64,000 bases of DNA from Parvibaculum sp. (lineage in GTDB: Bacteria > Pseudomonadota > Alphaproteobacteria > Parvibaculales > Parvibaculaceae), in NCBI GenBank assembly GCA_030645235.1, contig JAUSMV010000005.1:248001-312000 (forward strand), read 5' to 3'. The position numbers and the translations under genes were made by a program. Every line of letters starts with the position of its first letter. Position 1 is the stretch's first letter. Below the pieces are notes generated by a model. It saw only the letters and a list, made by a program, of their open reading frames with translations, ran no database searches and was not told the DNA's origin. Positions 56,002 to 64,000 of this stretch are shown here, piece after piece.

Positions 56002-56412
56002 TCAGGCCACCGGTTTACGGGATTGAGGAATGCGCGCGATGACTTTGATCTCGAAATCGAAACCCGCCAGCCAGTTCACACCCACTGCGGTCCAGTTCGG
56101 ATAGGGCGGCTCGCCGATCATCTTCATGCGGACGGTGTTGACCGCCTCAAACTGCACGGCGGGGTCGGTGTGAAAGCTGGTAACGTCGATAATGTCGTCG
56201 AGCGTGCAACCGGCGGCACCCAGCACGGCCACCAGATTATCGAAGGCAAGCTGAACCTGTTTCTCAAAATCCGGCTCCGGCGAACCGTCCTCACGGCTGC
56301 CGACCTGCCCTGAGACAAACAGAAGGTCGCCCGAGCGGATCGCGGCCGAATAGCGGTTGATCTCGTAAAGCGCCTGCCGACCGGCAGGGAAAATTGCATC
56401 GCGTTTGGCCAT
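56002..56412 (-). CDS. RidA/YjgF-family protein lacking the usual catalytic arginine
   Basis: This 136-residue protein has the Rid fold (YSAAIRSGDLLFVSGQVG; FDNLVAVLGAAGCTLDDIID). Archetypal RidA deaminates reactive enamines using an arginine in a P-x-R motif near the C-terminus. Here that place reads PYPNWTAVGVNWL, with Trp where Arg is expected, so it belongs to another Rid subgroup and enamine-deaminase activity is doubtful. AGGA lies eight bases upstream of the ATG at 56412. Confidence 0.85.
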   Translation of the reverse strand: MAKRDAIFPAGRQALYEINRYSAAIRSGDLLFVSGQVGSREDGSPEPDFEKQVQLAFDNLVAVLGAAGCTLDDIIDVTSFHTDPAVQFEAVNTVRMKMIGEPPYPNWTAVGVNWLAGFDFEIKVIARIPQSRKPVA

Positions 56413-56669
56413 TGTTTCAGTCCTGTTCAAACGAGGGTGGTGTGTCCCGTCAGCATGAGGGCTTCATGCCCATCTTCGCGCGTCCGTGTCCGGCGCGACC
56501 ATTGATATACGTCCCGCAGATCCTCACGCCGCCTTTAAAAAAGCCGTAGAAGCGTTCCGACGTCTCGCCGAACGCCATGCAACCGGTCGGCATTCGGACA
56601 AAAATCCGCAAGCTCAAATTAGGGCACACACCCTAAAATGGCAGAAACTCTATGATTTTTAAGGGGTTT
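56413..56669. other. Gap between the Rid gene and tRNA-Ser
   Basis: These 257 bases hold no confident gene. A 42-codon frame on the minus strand (56450-56578, beginning MAFGETSERFYGFF) has no ribosome site and is probably chance. The inverted repeat TTAGGG-N6-CCCTAA (56619-56636) lies downstream of the tRNA and, read on the minus strand, is followed by TTTG, so it may be a weak terminator. Confidence 0.4.
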
Positions 56670-56762
56670 TGGCGGAGACGGAGGGATTCGAACCCTCGAT
56701 ACGGCTTTACACCGTATAACGGTTTAGCAAACCGTCGCCTTCAGCCACTCGGCCACGTCTCC
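56670..56762 (-). tRNA. tRNA-Ser, anticodon GCU
   Basis: The minus strand folds as a class II serine tRNA with an encoded CCA end. The acceptor arms are GGAGACG and CGTCTCC with discriminator G. The anticodon loop holds GCT (complement at 56726-56728). A long variable arm (ATACGG...CCGTAT) and the T-loop GTTCGAATC are present. It reads AGC and AGU serine codons. Its 5' end lies 88 bases from tesB's stop, on the same strand. Confidence 0.97.
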
Positions 56763-56850
56763 GTGCCCCGTGTATGCCCAAGATTGCCTTTGGCTTCAAG
56801 TGAAACCCTGCGCCAGGACCCAAAATCTTGCGGCGACGCCTTGGCCCGGC

Positions 56851-57714
56851 TTAAGCCCTGTAGCGGATCAGCCCTTCCTGCGCCACCGACGCGACCAGCC
56901 GCCCGTCACGGGTATAAAGGCTACCGCGGTTAAAGCCGCGCCCGCCTGAGGCGCTGGGACTGTCCATGGCATAGAGGATCCATTCATCCGCTTTGAACGG
57001 CTCATGGAACCACATCGCATGGTCGAGGCTCGCCGATTGCAGCTTGCCCGAAATCCAGCTCACGCCATGCGGACGGATGCAGGTGTCGAGCAGCGTCATG
57101 TCGGAGGCATAGGCCATGATGCATTGATGCAGCGCATAGTTGCCAGGCTCGATCGGCTTGCGCGCACGGAACCAGACATAGTTATCCGAGGTCATCGGTT
57201 CGGGATTGATATATTTCTGCGGATTGACGGGACGCACTTCGATGGGGCGCGGCCGCGCGAAATGCTTGGCGATGCTCTCGGGCAACTGGCTCATCGCTTC
57301 TTTGCGCAATTCGATTTCAGTCGGCAGGTCTTCCGGCATCGGCACATCGGGCATTTTTGCCTGATGCTCAAAACCGGTTTCGGGTTTTTGAAACGAGGCC
57401 GCCAGATTGAAAATCTGTTTGCCGTGCTGAATGGCAATGACACGCCGCGTGGTGAAACTGCCGCCGTCGCGCGAGCGATCGACTTCATAGACGATAGGAA
57501 CTTTGGGATCGCCGGGGCGGATGAAATAGGCATGCAGCGAATGACAAACGCGGTCTTCGACTGTGCGATAAGCGGCGACGAGCGCCTGCCCGATCACCTG
57601 TCCGCCGAAAACGCGCTGCCAGCTCGCATCAGGGCTGTGGCCGCGAAACAGGTTTTCCTCGATCTTTTCGAGGTTGAGAATTTGGATCAGATCTTCGACG
57701 GCATTGTCGCTCAT
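56851..57714 (-). CDS. tesB: Acyl-CoA thioesterase II
   Basis: TesB hydrolyses medium- and long-chain acyl-CoA to free acid and CoA. The 287-residue double-hotdog protein shows LFRGHSPDASWQRVFGGQVIGQAL, SLHAYFIRPGD and the C-terminal SLDHAMWFHEPFKADEWILY with the catalytic Asp. The ATG at 57714 has GAGG eight bases upstream; the frame is open further but without a ribosome site. A small Sel1-type gene ends 84 bases upstream. Confidence 0.94.
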   Translation of the reverse strand: MSDNAVEDLIQILNLEKIEENLFRGHSPDASWQRVFGGQVIGQALVAAYRTVEDRVCHSLHAYFIRPGDPKVPIVYEVDRSRDGGSFTTRRVIAIQHGKQIFNLAASFQKPETGFEHQAKMPDVPMPEDLPTEIELRKEAMSQLPESIAKHFARPRPIEVRPVNPQKYINPEPMTSDNYVWFRARKPIEPGNYALHQCIMAYASDMTLLDTCIRPHGVSWISGKLQSASLDHAMWFHEPFKADEWILYAMDSPSASGGRGFNRGSLYTRDGRLVASVAQEGLIRYRA

Positions 57715-57798
57715 AGGGGGGTCCTCTTTGTTCGCGCCCGCAACATATGCGCAACGAGAAGACCTGTCACCCCACCGATGACGCAGCGTCAAAAACGA

Positions 57799-58068
57799 TC
57801 AATGCGAAGCGAGCCATTCGCGCGCCTGGCGCTGGGCTTCGGCCACTTCAGCGGGGTTCATTTCACGCGCCAGTTCGGTGCGGTAATGACGGGCCGGTTC
57901 ACTGCCGCGCACGGCGGCAAGGTTGAACCATTTATGCGCTGTGACGAGATCGACCTCGACGCCGCGGCCTGTCGAATAGATCAGACCCAGATCATAAAGC
58001 GCGTCGCTCTTGCCCCCTTCGGCCGCCTGCTCGAATGTTTCGAGCGTTTCCATATGCACGCGAGCCAT
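57799..58068 (-). CDS. Small Sel1-repeat protein
   Basis: This 89-residue protein contains one clear Sel1-like repeat (SDALYDLGLIYSTGRGVEVD then LVTAHKWFNLAAVRGS) and a charged helical tail. Sel1 repeats are protein-interaction helices. One repeat plus flanking helices is short for the family. Its function is unknown; it may be an adaptor or regulator. It lies upstream of tesB on the same strand with an 84-base gap. Confidence 0.82.
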   Translation of the reverse strand: MARVHMETLETFEQAAEGGKSDALYDLGLIYSTGRGVEVDLVTAHKWFNLAAVRGSEPARHYRTELAREMNPAEVAEAQRQAREWLASH

Positions 58069-58350
58069 CGGCCCATCTCCCCAAATCGCAGTCCGCGTGC
58101 CCCTGGCTTATCGCGGTCCCGCTGCCCAAAATGCAAAGTCACCCTTGCCCTGAGACGAGGATTCCATTGTCCCACTAAAAAAATGGTTAATGCCGCCGGA
58201 AGATAATTCAAGCAAATCGAAACAAAGCATGGAGGACAGGCGGAATATAGATGCAGGCAATGTCGCTGTTTTATGCTATTTCTGACCTGCGCACAGATGC
58301 AATGGGGCGGAAATACAAGGCAATGCCTTGGTTTCCCGGGGAGAAGTCCA
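58069..58350. other. Divergent region before the zinc-ribbon methyltransferase, with a short overlapping frame
   Basis: The 282 bases between the Sel1-type gene and the methyltransferase contain an AT-rich part (58165-58290) that should hold promoters. A 38-codon frame (58251-58367, beginning MQAMSLFYAISDLR) overlaps the methyltransferase start by 17 bases. GGAGG lies about 15 bases before its ATG. It may be a coupled leader frame or chance. Confidence 0.35.
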
Positions 58351-59196
58351 ATGTCGCCACACGATAACAGCGCCATGCAGGCGGCTGCGCCGGCGGTTCT
58401 CGACCGCGATTGCCCGCAGTGTAGCGCAAAGCATACAGACGCAATTTCTTTGAGCCATGGCAGCCAGGAATGGCCGATGGTCCGCTGCAACCGTTGCAAT
58501 TTCATCTATCTCACGCGCGCCCCGCGCTATGAAGAACTGTCAACGAACCTCGCTTGGGAAAAAACCTCGATCATCGAAGACGAGCGCCGCTTGGCAGATC
58601 GCCCGGTGTCCAAGCGTTTCAGCAAGGCCACACGCTGGCGCATGAAGATCCTGCCGCGGCGCAAAATGCCTGAACTTCTGCTCAGCGAAAATGCGCCCGC
58701 TGGTATCGTCGTCGATCTCGGTTGCGGCGATGGCGGCATGATGAACGGTCTCGACGAAAAATTCATTCCGGGCGGCGTCGAAATCTCGGCAGAGCTTGCC
58801 CACCGCGCCAACGAAAATTTCAAAACACGCGGCGGTGCCTGCCTCCATGCGCCCTCCGTCACAGGCTTGCGCCAGATCGAAGCGGGCACTGTGTCAGCGG
58901 TCACGCTTCGCTCCTATCTTGAACACGAACTCGACCCGCTCGGCGTACTGCACGAAATCAAACGCGTGCTGAAACCCGATGGCATCGTGCTCATCAAAGT
59001 GCCGAATTACGGTTCATGGAACCGCATGGTGACAGGCCGCAAATGGTGCGGCATCCGCCTGCCCGATCACCTGAATTATTTCACGCCGCGCTCGCTGAAA
59101 GACATGGCCAAAATCGCAGGCTTCAAAACCCGCCACGGCCTCACATGGGCATTGCCCACCAGCGACAATATGTGGGCCGTGCTGCGCCACGCTTGA
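58351..59196 (+). CDS. Class I SAM-dependent methyltransferase with N-terminal zinc ribbon
   Basis: This 281-residue protein begins with two Cys pairs, CPQC and CNRC about 28 residues apart, a likely zinc ribbon. A methyltransferase domain follows with motif I IVVDLGCGDGGMMNGL and the later EHELDPLGVLHEIKRVLKPDG block. This layout is common in sugar or glycan C-methyltransferases and other uncharacterised enzymes. The ATG at 58351 has GGAG eight bases upstream. No sugar-synthesis genes are nearby, so the substrate is open. Confidence 0.87.
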   Translation: MSPHDNSAMQAAAPAVLDRDCPQCSAKHTDAISLSHGSQEWPMVRCNRCNFIYLTRAPRYEELSTNLAWEKTSIIEDERRLADRPVSKRFSKATRWRMKILPRRKMPELLLSENAPAGIVVDLGCGDGGMMNGLDEKFIPGGVEISAELAHRANENFKTRGGACLHAPSVTGLRQIEAGTVSAVTLRSYLEHELDPLGVLHEIKRVLKPDGIVLIKVPNYGSWNRMVTGRKWCGIRLPDHLNYFTPRSLKDMAKIAGFKTRHGLTWALPTSDNMWAVLRHA

Positions 59197-59257
59197 GCTT
59201 TTGCGCCCCGCGCAAACGCCATCGGAGCCTACTGCCGCAACGCTTTCTCAAGCTGCC

Positions 59258-59887
59258 TCAGACTTTCGGAATGGCCATCCCGCGCACCACCGCCGGGCGC
59301 TCACCGACGGCTTTCAGCCAGCGCCGCACATTTGCGCCCTCGCCCACCACATCCGGTTTCGCCTTGGCAATCAGTTCAAAGGCCGGTGCGATCCAGGGAT
59401 AGGTGATGATGTCAGCAATCGAATAATCGCCGCCGAGATAAGCCGCCTCGCCGAGACGCTTGTCCAAAATCCCCATCAGCCGCGCCGCTTCATTCTGATA
59501 GCGGTTAATCGCATAAGGAATTTTCTCCGGCGCATTCATAAAGTGAGAAAGTTGACCAAGCATCGGCCCGACGCCACCCATCTGCCACATCAGCCATTCA
59601 AGCGCCTTGGCCCGCTGCGCGCCTTTGGGTGCCAAAAACTTGCCGGTTTTTTCCGCGAGATAAATCAGGATCGCACCGGATTCAAACACCGATAGCGGCC
59701 CGTCCTCGGCATCATGATCAACAATCGCCGGAATGCGGTTATTCGGGCTGATTTTCAGAAACGCGGGCGCAAATTGCTCGTCCTTGCCGATATTCACCGG
59801 ATGCACCGTGTACGGCAGACCGCATTCCTCAAGCATGATCGAAGCCTTACGCCCGTTCGGCGTTGTCCATGTATAGAGATCAATCAT
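59258..59887 (-). CDS. Glutathione S-transferase family protein (Ure2p/YfcG-like)
   Basis: This 209-residue protein has the thioredoxin-fold start IDLYTWTTPNGRKASIMLEE, then NRIPAIVD with the cis-Pro and VFESGAILIYLAEKTG for glutathione binding, and the helical C-terminal domain (YLGGDYSIADIITYPW). The T-x-N-G-x-K start places it with YfcG/YghU enzymes, which have disulfide-bond reductase activity. It is a paralogue of the transferase at 60490. GGGAG lies six bases before the ATG at 59887. Confidence 0.92.
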   Translation of the reverse strand: MIDLYTWTTPNGRKASIMLEECGLPYTVHPVNIGKDEQFAPAFLKISPNNRIPAIVDHDAEDGPLSVFESGAILIYLAEKTGKFLAPKGAQRAKALEWLMWQMGGVGPMLGQLSHFMNAPEKIPYAINRYQNEAARLMGILDKRLGEAAYLGGDYSIADIITYPWIAPAFELIAKAKPDVVGEGANVRRWLKAVGERPAVVRGMAIPKV

Positions 59888-59966
59888 CGCCATCTCCCGT
59901 CGCGCGCAACTCCGCCGACCCGCTCATCGCAGCCCGCGCCGTCGCATGTCCGGATTTCAATCAGGT

Positions 59967-60320
59967 TCAGTAAGTCGCGGTCACTTCAATGTGGTGATGG
60001 CGATGTTTTTTGCAAACATAGGGATCGATCACATAGGTGCCTGCGGGCAATGACAGACCGACCGCCTGCTGCGGATCGAGAAAACTCGCCACCTGCACGC
60101 CTGCCTCGGTCTTGATATCAAAACCATAGGTGCCGTCCATCACGCGGGTAATCTTGCCTTCACTCGGCAAAACCAGCTTGGTGCCCCATTGTTCCTTGGA
60201 ATTATACGCATCTTTCATCACGACGGATGAACTGGCATCCGTCTCGGCAGCCTGAACAGGCGCAACAAGACCTGCTGCCAGCATAACAATCAGTGCAAAC
60301 CGTCCGAAATCACGTTTCAT
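59967..60320 (-). CDS. Small secreted hypothetical protein
   Basis: This 117-residue protein starts with a clear signal peptide (RFALIVMLAAGLVAPVQAAE, cleaved near residue 24). The mature part is a small beta-rich domain ending in a His-rich stretch (CKKHRHHHIEV) with one Cys, which could bind metal. I recognise no family. Three ATG codons in a row follow an AGGTGAG site; I use the third. It lies between the two glutathione-transferase genes on the same strand. Confidence 0.72.
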   Translation of the reverse strand: MKRDFGRFALIVMLAAGLVAPVQAAETDASSSVVMKDAYNSKEQWGTKLVLPSEGKITRVMDGTYGFDIKTEAGVQVASFLDPQQAVGLSLPAGTYVIDPYVCKKHRHHHIEVTATY

Positions 60321-60379
60321 CATCATCTCACCTGACCCAAAGCACTCTCAACCCGGCCACCATGCGTCGCAAACCGCCC

Positions 60380-60417
60380 AAAAGCAATCAGCGCGTCCAG
60401 TTTCCCGAACGCGCTGA
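60380..60417 (-). terminator. Rho-independent terminator after the histone-like/GST operon
   Basis: A perfect 9-base stem, TCAGCGCGT (60388-60396) with ACGCGCTGA (60409-60417), has a 12-base loop. On the minus strand it is followed by TTGCTTTT. It lies 73 bases after the stop of the glutathione-transferase gene at 60490. Confidence 0.6.
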
Positions 60418-60489
60418 GCCTTGGCAAGGGATAAGCGGTGCGCTGGCGCCACCATTCCCTCATGTATCCTGACGGTGTGTGCTCCGTCT

Positions 60490-61308
60490 TTACCTTGCGC
60501 GTTGCCCGAAAAGGATCTTGCGAGCCTTTTCGGCGTCTTTGGTTTTGTCCCCGACTGTGCCCTTGCGCATTTCGCGACCAAGGGTAAAGCCTCGCTGGAC
60601 GGCCGGCCGGGCACTGACCCGATCAAACCAGTCCTTGAGGTAGGGAAAGTCTGTGAGCTGCTGGCCCTGGTTTTTGTATGGAACAATCCAGCCCCAGCAG
60701 GCCATGTCCGCAATCGAATAGCGACCGCCGAGATAATCCCGATCTTTCAGGCGCGTATTCATCACGCCATAGAGCCGGTTCACTTCATTGGTATAGCGAT
60801 CAATTGCGTACGGGATTTTTTTCTGTGCGTACTGACGAAAATGATGGGCTTGCCCCGCCATGGGGCCAAGCCCGGCCATTTGCCAGAACAGCCATTGATC
60901 GACCTCAACCCTTTGCCGTTCAGACGCAGGATAGAACTTCCCCGTCTTCCGGCCGAGATATTGAAGGATCGCCCCCGACTCGAACAGCGAGATCGGTTTT
61001 CCGCCGGGACCATCCGGGTCAACAATAGCTGGCATCCGGTTGTTCGGAGCAATCTTCAGAAAAGACGGCTCGAACTGTTCGCCAATACCGATATTCACCG
61101 GCCTTGCCACATAGGGCAGACCGCACTCCTCCAGCATAATCGAGATCTTCCAGCCATTAGGTGTAGGCCAGTAGAACAATTCGATCGGCTTCGGTTCCCT
61201 CCTTTTGGCAGGCGCCTTCTTTGCAGAAGGCGCCTTGCCAGAGGTCCCCGACTTCGAGGGGCGCGTGGCCGCCGCACTCCTTGCGGCAGGCCGGCGACTA
61301 ACAGTCAT
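60490..61308 (-). CDS. Glutathione S-transferase family protein with a basic histone-like N-terminal tail
   Basis: This 272-residue protein has a YghU/YfcG-like transferase core (ELFYWPTPNGWKISIMLEE; NRMPAIVDPDGPGG; FESGAILQYLGRKTG; YSIADMACWGW). Unlike its paralogue at 59258 it carries about 40 extra N-terminal residues rich in Arg, Lys, Ala and Ser (SGKAPSAKKAPAKRREPKP). Its ATG shares one base with the stop of the upstream histone-like gene (TAATG), so translation is coupled. The tail could bind nucleic acid or arise from fusion with part of the histone-like gene. Confidence 0.9.
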   Translation of the reverse strand: MTVSRRPAARSAAATRPSKSGTSGKAPSAKKAPAKRREPKPIELFYWPTPNGWKISIMLEECGLPYVARPVNIGIGEQFEPSFLKIAPNNRMPAIVDPDGPGGKPISLFESGAILQYLGRKTGKFYPASERQRVEVDQWLFWQMAGLGPMAGQAHHFRQYAQKKIPYAIDRYTNEVNRLYGVMNTRLKDRDYLGGRYSIADMACWGWIVPYKNQGQQLTDFPYLKDWFDRVSARPAVQRGFTLGREMRKGTVGDKTKDAEKARKILFGQRAR

Positions 61309-61715
61309 TACTTCTTCGCGGCGGGCTTACGCTTCGCAGCGGGCTTCTTCGCAGCTTTTTTGGCTGCGGGCTTCTTGGCAGCGGCCTTCTTCGGTGCTGC
61401 TTTCTTAGCCGCAGGCTTCTTGACCGCTGCTTTTTTGGCGGCGGGCTTCTTCACTGCCTTCTTAGCAGCAGGCTTCTTCGCTGCCGGCTTTTTGACCGCT
61501 GCCTTTTTGGCGGCGGGCTTCTTCACCGCTGCTTTTTTGGCAGCAGGCTTCTTGGCGGCAGGCTTTTTCTTCGCAGCAGGCTTCTTCTTGGCGGCCGTGG
61601 TCTTGGCGGCAAGCTTCTTCACTGCTGGCTTCTTGGCGGCTGCCTTCTTCGCTGCCGGCTTTTTAGCGGCAGGTTTTTTAGCAGCTGTCGGTTTCGCTTT
61701 TGCTTTCGTAGCCAT
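61308..61715 (-). CDS. H1-histone-like Ala/Lys/Pro repeat protein
   Basis: This 135-residue protein consists almost wholly of AAKKP-type repeats after a short [10 protein letters not shown] start. Such proteins resemble the C-terminal tail of histone H1, bacterial Hc1 and AlgP, and bind DNA or polyphosphate without a fixed fold. The exact repeat number may vary between strains because the DNA is itself repetitive. GGAG lies 12 bases before the ATG at 61715. The stop overlaps the start of the glutathione-transferase gene. Confidence 0.88.
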   Translation of the reverse strand: MATKAKAKPTAAKKPAAKKPAAKKAAAKKPAVKKLAAKTTAAKKKPAAKKKPAAKKPAAKKAAVKKPAAKKAAVKKPAAKKPAAKKAVKKPAAKKAAVKKPAAKKAAPKKAAAKKPAAKKAAKKPAAKRKPAAKK

Positions 61716-61935
61716 TGTTTTCTCTAGCTCCTGATGTGCCGTTATCGTCCGGCGACAATCCATTGACTCGCAACGCACACACTCTTTGCGCCCAAGTACC
61801 CCTTAGACGCTGAAATAATATGAGCGTCGTCGCTCACCTCTGCAACACACTGTTGCAATTTTGTGCAAGCGGGGCCCTGCCACTCTCAACAGAAAGTAGT
61901 TTACAAATCGTTCACCGGAGCGGTGGATTTTTTAA
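61716..61935. other. Gap between gatB and the histone-like gene with three hairpins
   Basis: The 220 bases hold the histone-like gene's promoter (leftward). On the plus strand three inverted repeats occur in a row: TGAGCG-TCGT-CGCTCA (61821-61836), TGCAACA-CAC-TGTTGCA (61841-61857), and CACCG-GAG-CGGTG followed by T6 (61913-61933). The last could end a short plus-strand RNA or, read the other way, serve as a weak gatB terminator. Confidence 0.5.
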
Positions 61936-63450
61936 TCAGTTATCGGACGATATGCCCAACTTGCGCGCAAGAATTTCATTGACGACTTGCGGATTAGCCT
62001 TGCCAGACGTGGATTTCATGACTTGTCCGACAAACCAGCCTGCAAGCGCAGGCTTTTCTTTTGCTTGCGCAACCTTATCCGGATTGGCCGCCATGATGGC
62101 GTCCACAGCGGCCTCAATCGCACCCGTATCGGTCACTTGACGCAGACCATCTTTTTCGACGATTTCCAGCGGGTCACGACCCGTTTTGTACATCGAATCA
62201 AAAATGTCCTTCGCGATTCGACCTGAAATCGTGCCATCCGTGATGAGATCAACGAGCTCTCCGAGCTGTTTTGGAGTGACCGGAGAGGCCTCAATCGTGT
62301 GTCCCTCGCGGTTCAAAGCACCGAACAAATCACCCGTGACCCAGTTCACGGCGATCTTCCCGTCACGCTTTTTGGAACCGCTTTTCATCACCGCTTCGTA
62401 ATAGTCAGCGGTCGCCGCTTCACCGACAAGCACGGTCGCGTCATAGGCCGACAAGCCGTAGTCGGACATCAGACGCGCCTTTTTATCGTCGGGAAGTTCC
62501 GGCAAATTTGCTGCGATGCGGTCAACGTCCGCCTGCTGAAGCACTAGCGGCAGCAAATCCGGATCGGGGAAGTAACGATAGTCATGCGCCTCTTCTTTGG
62601 AACGCATGGAGCGCGTTTCGCCCGCCTTCGGATCAAAAAGTCGCGTCTCCTGACGGATCGAACCACCCTCTTCGAGGATTTCAATCTGTCGGCGCGCTTC
62701 ATATTCAATCGCCTGACCGATGAAACGGATCGAGTTTACGTTCTTGATTTCGCAGCGCGTGCCGAGCGGTTCGCCGGGGCGGCGCACCGATACGTTGACG
62801 TCCGCACGGAGCGAACCTTCCTCCATATTGCCATCGCATGTGCCGAGATAACGAAGGATGGTGCGGAGTTTTGTTACATAAGCCCGCGCTTCATCCGACG
62901 AACGCATGTCCGGCTTTGAAACAATTTCCATCAGCGCGACGCCGGAACGGTTGAGATCGACATGGCTGTAACCCGGCGAAAGATCATGCACGCTCTTGCC
63001 CGCATCCTGTTCCATATGCAGCCGCTCAATGCCGACAGCAACGCTGCGGCCGCCCGCCAGATCGATGATGACCGTGCCTTCACCCACGATGGGATGCTTG
63101 AACTGCGAAATCTGATAGCCCTGCGGCAGATCAGGATAGAAATAGTTTTTGCGGTCGAACGTGGACTTCAGATTGATCTGCGCCCGCAGTCCGAGGCCGG
63201 TTTTCACCGCCTGCTCGACGCAATAACGGTTGATGACCGGCAACATGCCGGGCAAGGCCGCGTCCACAAGGCTCACCTGCGTATTGGGTTCAGCGCCGAA
63301 CGCGGTTGAGGAGCCTGAGAACAGTTTGGCCTGGGACGTGATCTGCGCATGAACTTCCAGACCGAGAATAATCTCCCAGTCGCCCGTCGCACCCTTGATC
63401 AGATCTTCATCGCGCGGGTCGCGATGCTGCATGCTGTAAACGACGCTCAT
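61936..63450 (-). CDS. gatB: Asp-tRNA(Asn)/Glu-tRNA(Gln) amidotransferase subunit B
   Basis: GatB phosphorylates and, with GatA and GatC, amidates mischarged Glu-tRNA(Gln) or Asp-tRNA(Asn). The 504-residue protein shows [20 protein letters not shown], the catalytic region [20 protein letters not shown] and the tail domain with [20 protein letters not shown] that contacts tRNA. The start at 63450 overlaps the gatA stop (ATGA). Presence of GatAB implies indirect Gln-tRNA synthesis, as is usual in alphaproteobacteria. Confidence 0.97.
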   Translation of the reverse strand: MSVVYSMQHRDPRDEDLIKGATGDWEIILGLEVHAQITSQAKLFSGSSTAFGAEPNTQVSLVDAALPGMLPVINRYCVEQAVKTGLGLRAQINLKSTFDRKNYFYPDLPQGYQISQFKHPIVGEGTVIIDLAGGRSVAVGIERLHMEQDAGKSVHDLSPGYSHVDLNRSGVALMEIVSKPDMRSSDEARAYVTKLRTILRYLGTCDGNMEEGSLRADVNVSVRRPGEPLGTRCEIKNVNSIRFIGQAIEYEARRQIEILEEGGSIRQETRLFDPKAGETRSMRSKEEAHDYRYFPDPDLLPLVLQQADVDRIAANLPELPDDKKARLMSDYGLSAYDATVLVGEAATADYYEAVMKSGSKKRDGKIAVNWVTGDLFGALNREGHTIEASPVTPKQLGELVDLITDGTISGRIAKDIFDSMYKTGRDPLEIVEKDGLRQVTDTGAIEAAVDAIMAANPDKVAQAKEKPALAGWFVGQVMKSTSGKANPQVVNEILARKLGISSDN

Positions 63451-64000
63451 GCTGTCCACCATGTCTTCGGTTCGGCTTTGAACTCAGCCGCCTGCTCCAG
63501 CGCGTAAGCCGCACGCAGAAGCGTTTCTTCATCAAATGTTTTACCGATAAGCTGCAAGCCGAGCGGCAGCCCGTCGCTTGAAAGGCCCGCAGGCACCGAA
63601 ATACCCGGCAGGCCTGCAAGGTTCACCGTCACGGTGAACACGTCATTGAGATACATAGCGAGCGGATCAGATGTCTTCTCGCCGATGCCGAAAGCTGCCG
63701 AAGGCGCGGTCGGCGTCAGCAGCACGTCGCATTTTGCATAGGCATTGGCAAAGTCACGCGCGATCAGCGTGCGCACCTGCTGGGCCTTGAGGTAATAGGC
63801 ATCGTAATAGCCCGCCGACAGAACATAAGTGCCGATCATAATGCGCCGACGCACTTCAGGCCCGAAGCCCGCCGCACGTGTCTTCTCATAAAGATCGGTG
63901 ATGTCCTTGCCTTCGACGCGCAAGCCGTAACGCACCCCGTCATAGCGCGCGAGGTTCGATGAACACTCGGCAGGCGCGACGATATAATAAGTCGGCAGCG
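63447..64000 (-). CDS. gatA: Asp-tRNA(Asn)/Glu-tRNA(Gln) amidotransferase subunit A, 5' part outside the window
   Basis: GatA is the amidase subunit that releases ammonia from glutamine. The window holds the last 184 codons plus two bases; the reading frame is open to the right edge ([20 protein letters not shown], then GVRYGLR). The segments [18 protein letters not shown] and [20 protein letters not shown] are standard for GatA. The Ser-Ser-Lys amidase triad lies upstream, outside the window. It is translationally coupled to gatB. Confidence 0.96.
   Translation of the reverse strand, partial: LPTYYIVAPAECSSNLARYDGVRYGLRVEGKDITDLYEKTRAAGFGPEVRRRIMIGTYVLSAGYYDAYYLKAQQVRTLIARDFANAYAKCDVLLTPTAPSAAFGIGEKTSDPLAMYLNDVFTVTVNLAGLPGISVPAGLSSDGLPLGLQLIGKTFDEETLLRAAYALEQAAEFKAEPKTWWTA

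Noticed and set aside
61308-61715. Repeat-rich DNA considered as a CRISPR or tandem-repeat array
   Set aside because: The periodicity follows codons of an AAKKP-type protein with a proper start and stop; there are no spacers.
60421-61734. A 437-codon plus-strand frame with Ala/Phe-rich repeats
   Set aside because: It is the complement of the Ala/Lys repeats of the histone-like gene and of the glutathione transferase.

Overview
This 64-kb window is chromosomal DNA from an alphaproteobacterium, most probably of the order Hyphomicrobiales (Rhizobiales). The evidence is a C4-pathway 5-aminolevulinate synthase (HemA), a zinc-less type of HemB, a MucR/Ros-family regulator, an LdtR-LD-transpeptidase pair, a single long RelA/SpoT-type (Rsh) enzyme, an alphaproteobacterial MotA/MotB pair, GatB/GatA, and the gene order parC-recO-era-rnc-lepB-acpS-pdxJ-DUF2062-pyrE-rsh-rpoZ-folK. 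The genus cannot be told by eye. The window opens inside glyA and closes inside gatA, both read leftward. I saw no insertion sequence, prophage, CRISPR array or rRNA. There is one tRNA, Ser(GCU).

Layout. 1-6.3 kb: glyA (partial), a mucR-like regulator, a small DUF6898-like protein, hemA, a glycerophosphodiester phosphodiesterase, an LD-transpeptidase and its MarR regulator ldtR. 6.6-9.7 kb: a tight valine-degradation operon (acyl-CoA dehydrogenase, 3-hydroxyisobutyryl-CoA hydrolase, 3-hydroxyisobutyrate dehydrogenase). 9.9-13.5 kb: hemB, a TetR repressor with a candidate operator, a fold-III ornithine decarboxylase and a second beta-hydroxyacid dehydrogenase. 13.6-16.8 kb: an ExbB-ExbD-ExbD energiser operon ending in a TonB-like protein whose C-terminal domain is not TonB, plus a paralogue of that domain and a decayed third copy. 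17-22 kb: MarR, flavin reductase, motAB, an RDD membrane protein, the N-end-rule transferase bpt and a BsuPI-like anchored protein. 22-37 kb: the core block from parC to dapA, including smpB. 37.5-46.3 kb: a lytic transglycosylase, an alpha/beta hydrolase, a methyltransferase behind an apparent tryptophan attenuator, and a MexHI-like RND pump. 46.3-55.9 kb: a complete nitrate-assimilation locus. 56-64 kb: a Rid protein, tRNA-Ser, tesB, two glutathione transferases, an H1-histone-like protein and gatB/gatA.

How the genes work together. In the nitrate locus, NasS (a cytoplasmic nitrate-binding protein) and NasT (an ANTAR antiterminator) lie directly before a leader that carries a sigma-54 promoter and two stem-loops. 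Each stem-loop can present a hexaloop with A at position 1 and G at position 4, as expected for an ANTAR target. The transporter, nitrite reductase (nirBD), nitrate reductase and a HemD-type uroporphyrinogen-III synthase follow as one operon.

The most unusual signal is at 41617-41731 on the minus strand. A 15-residue leader peptide with two adjacent Trp codons and a good ribosome binding site is followed by mutually exclusive 1:2, 2:3 and 3:4 hairpins, the last with a T6 tract. This is classical trp-type attenuation architecture, but the gene behind it is an uncharacterised SAM-dependent methyltransferase and not trpE. Other points worth a second look are the TonB-like four-cysteine domain family with its gene remnant, a MucR protein that lacks its zinc-binding histidines, and a histone-like gene whose stop codon overlaps the start of a glutathione transferase carrying a basic histone-like tail.
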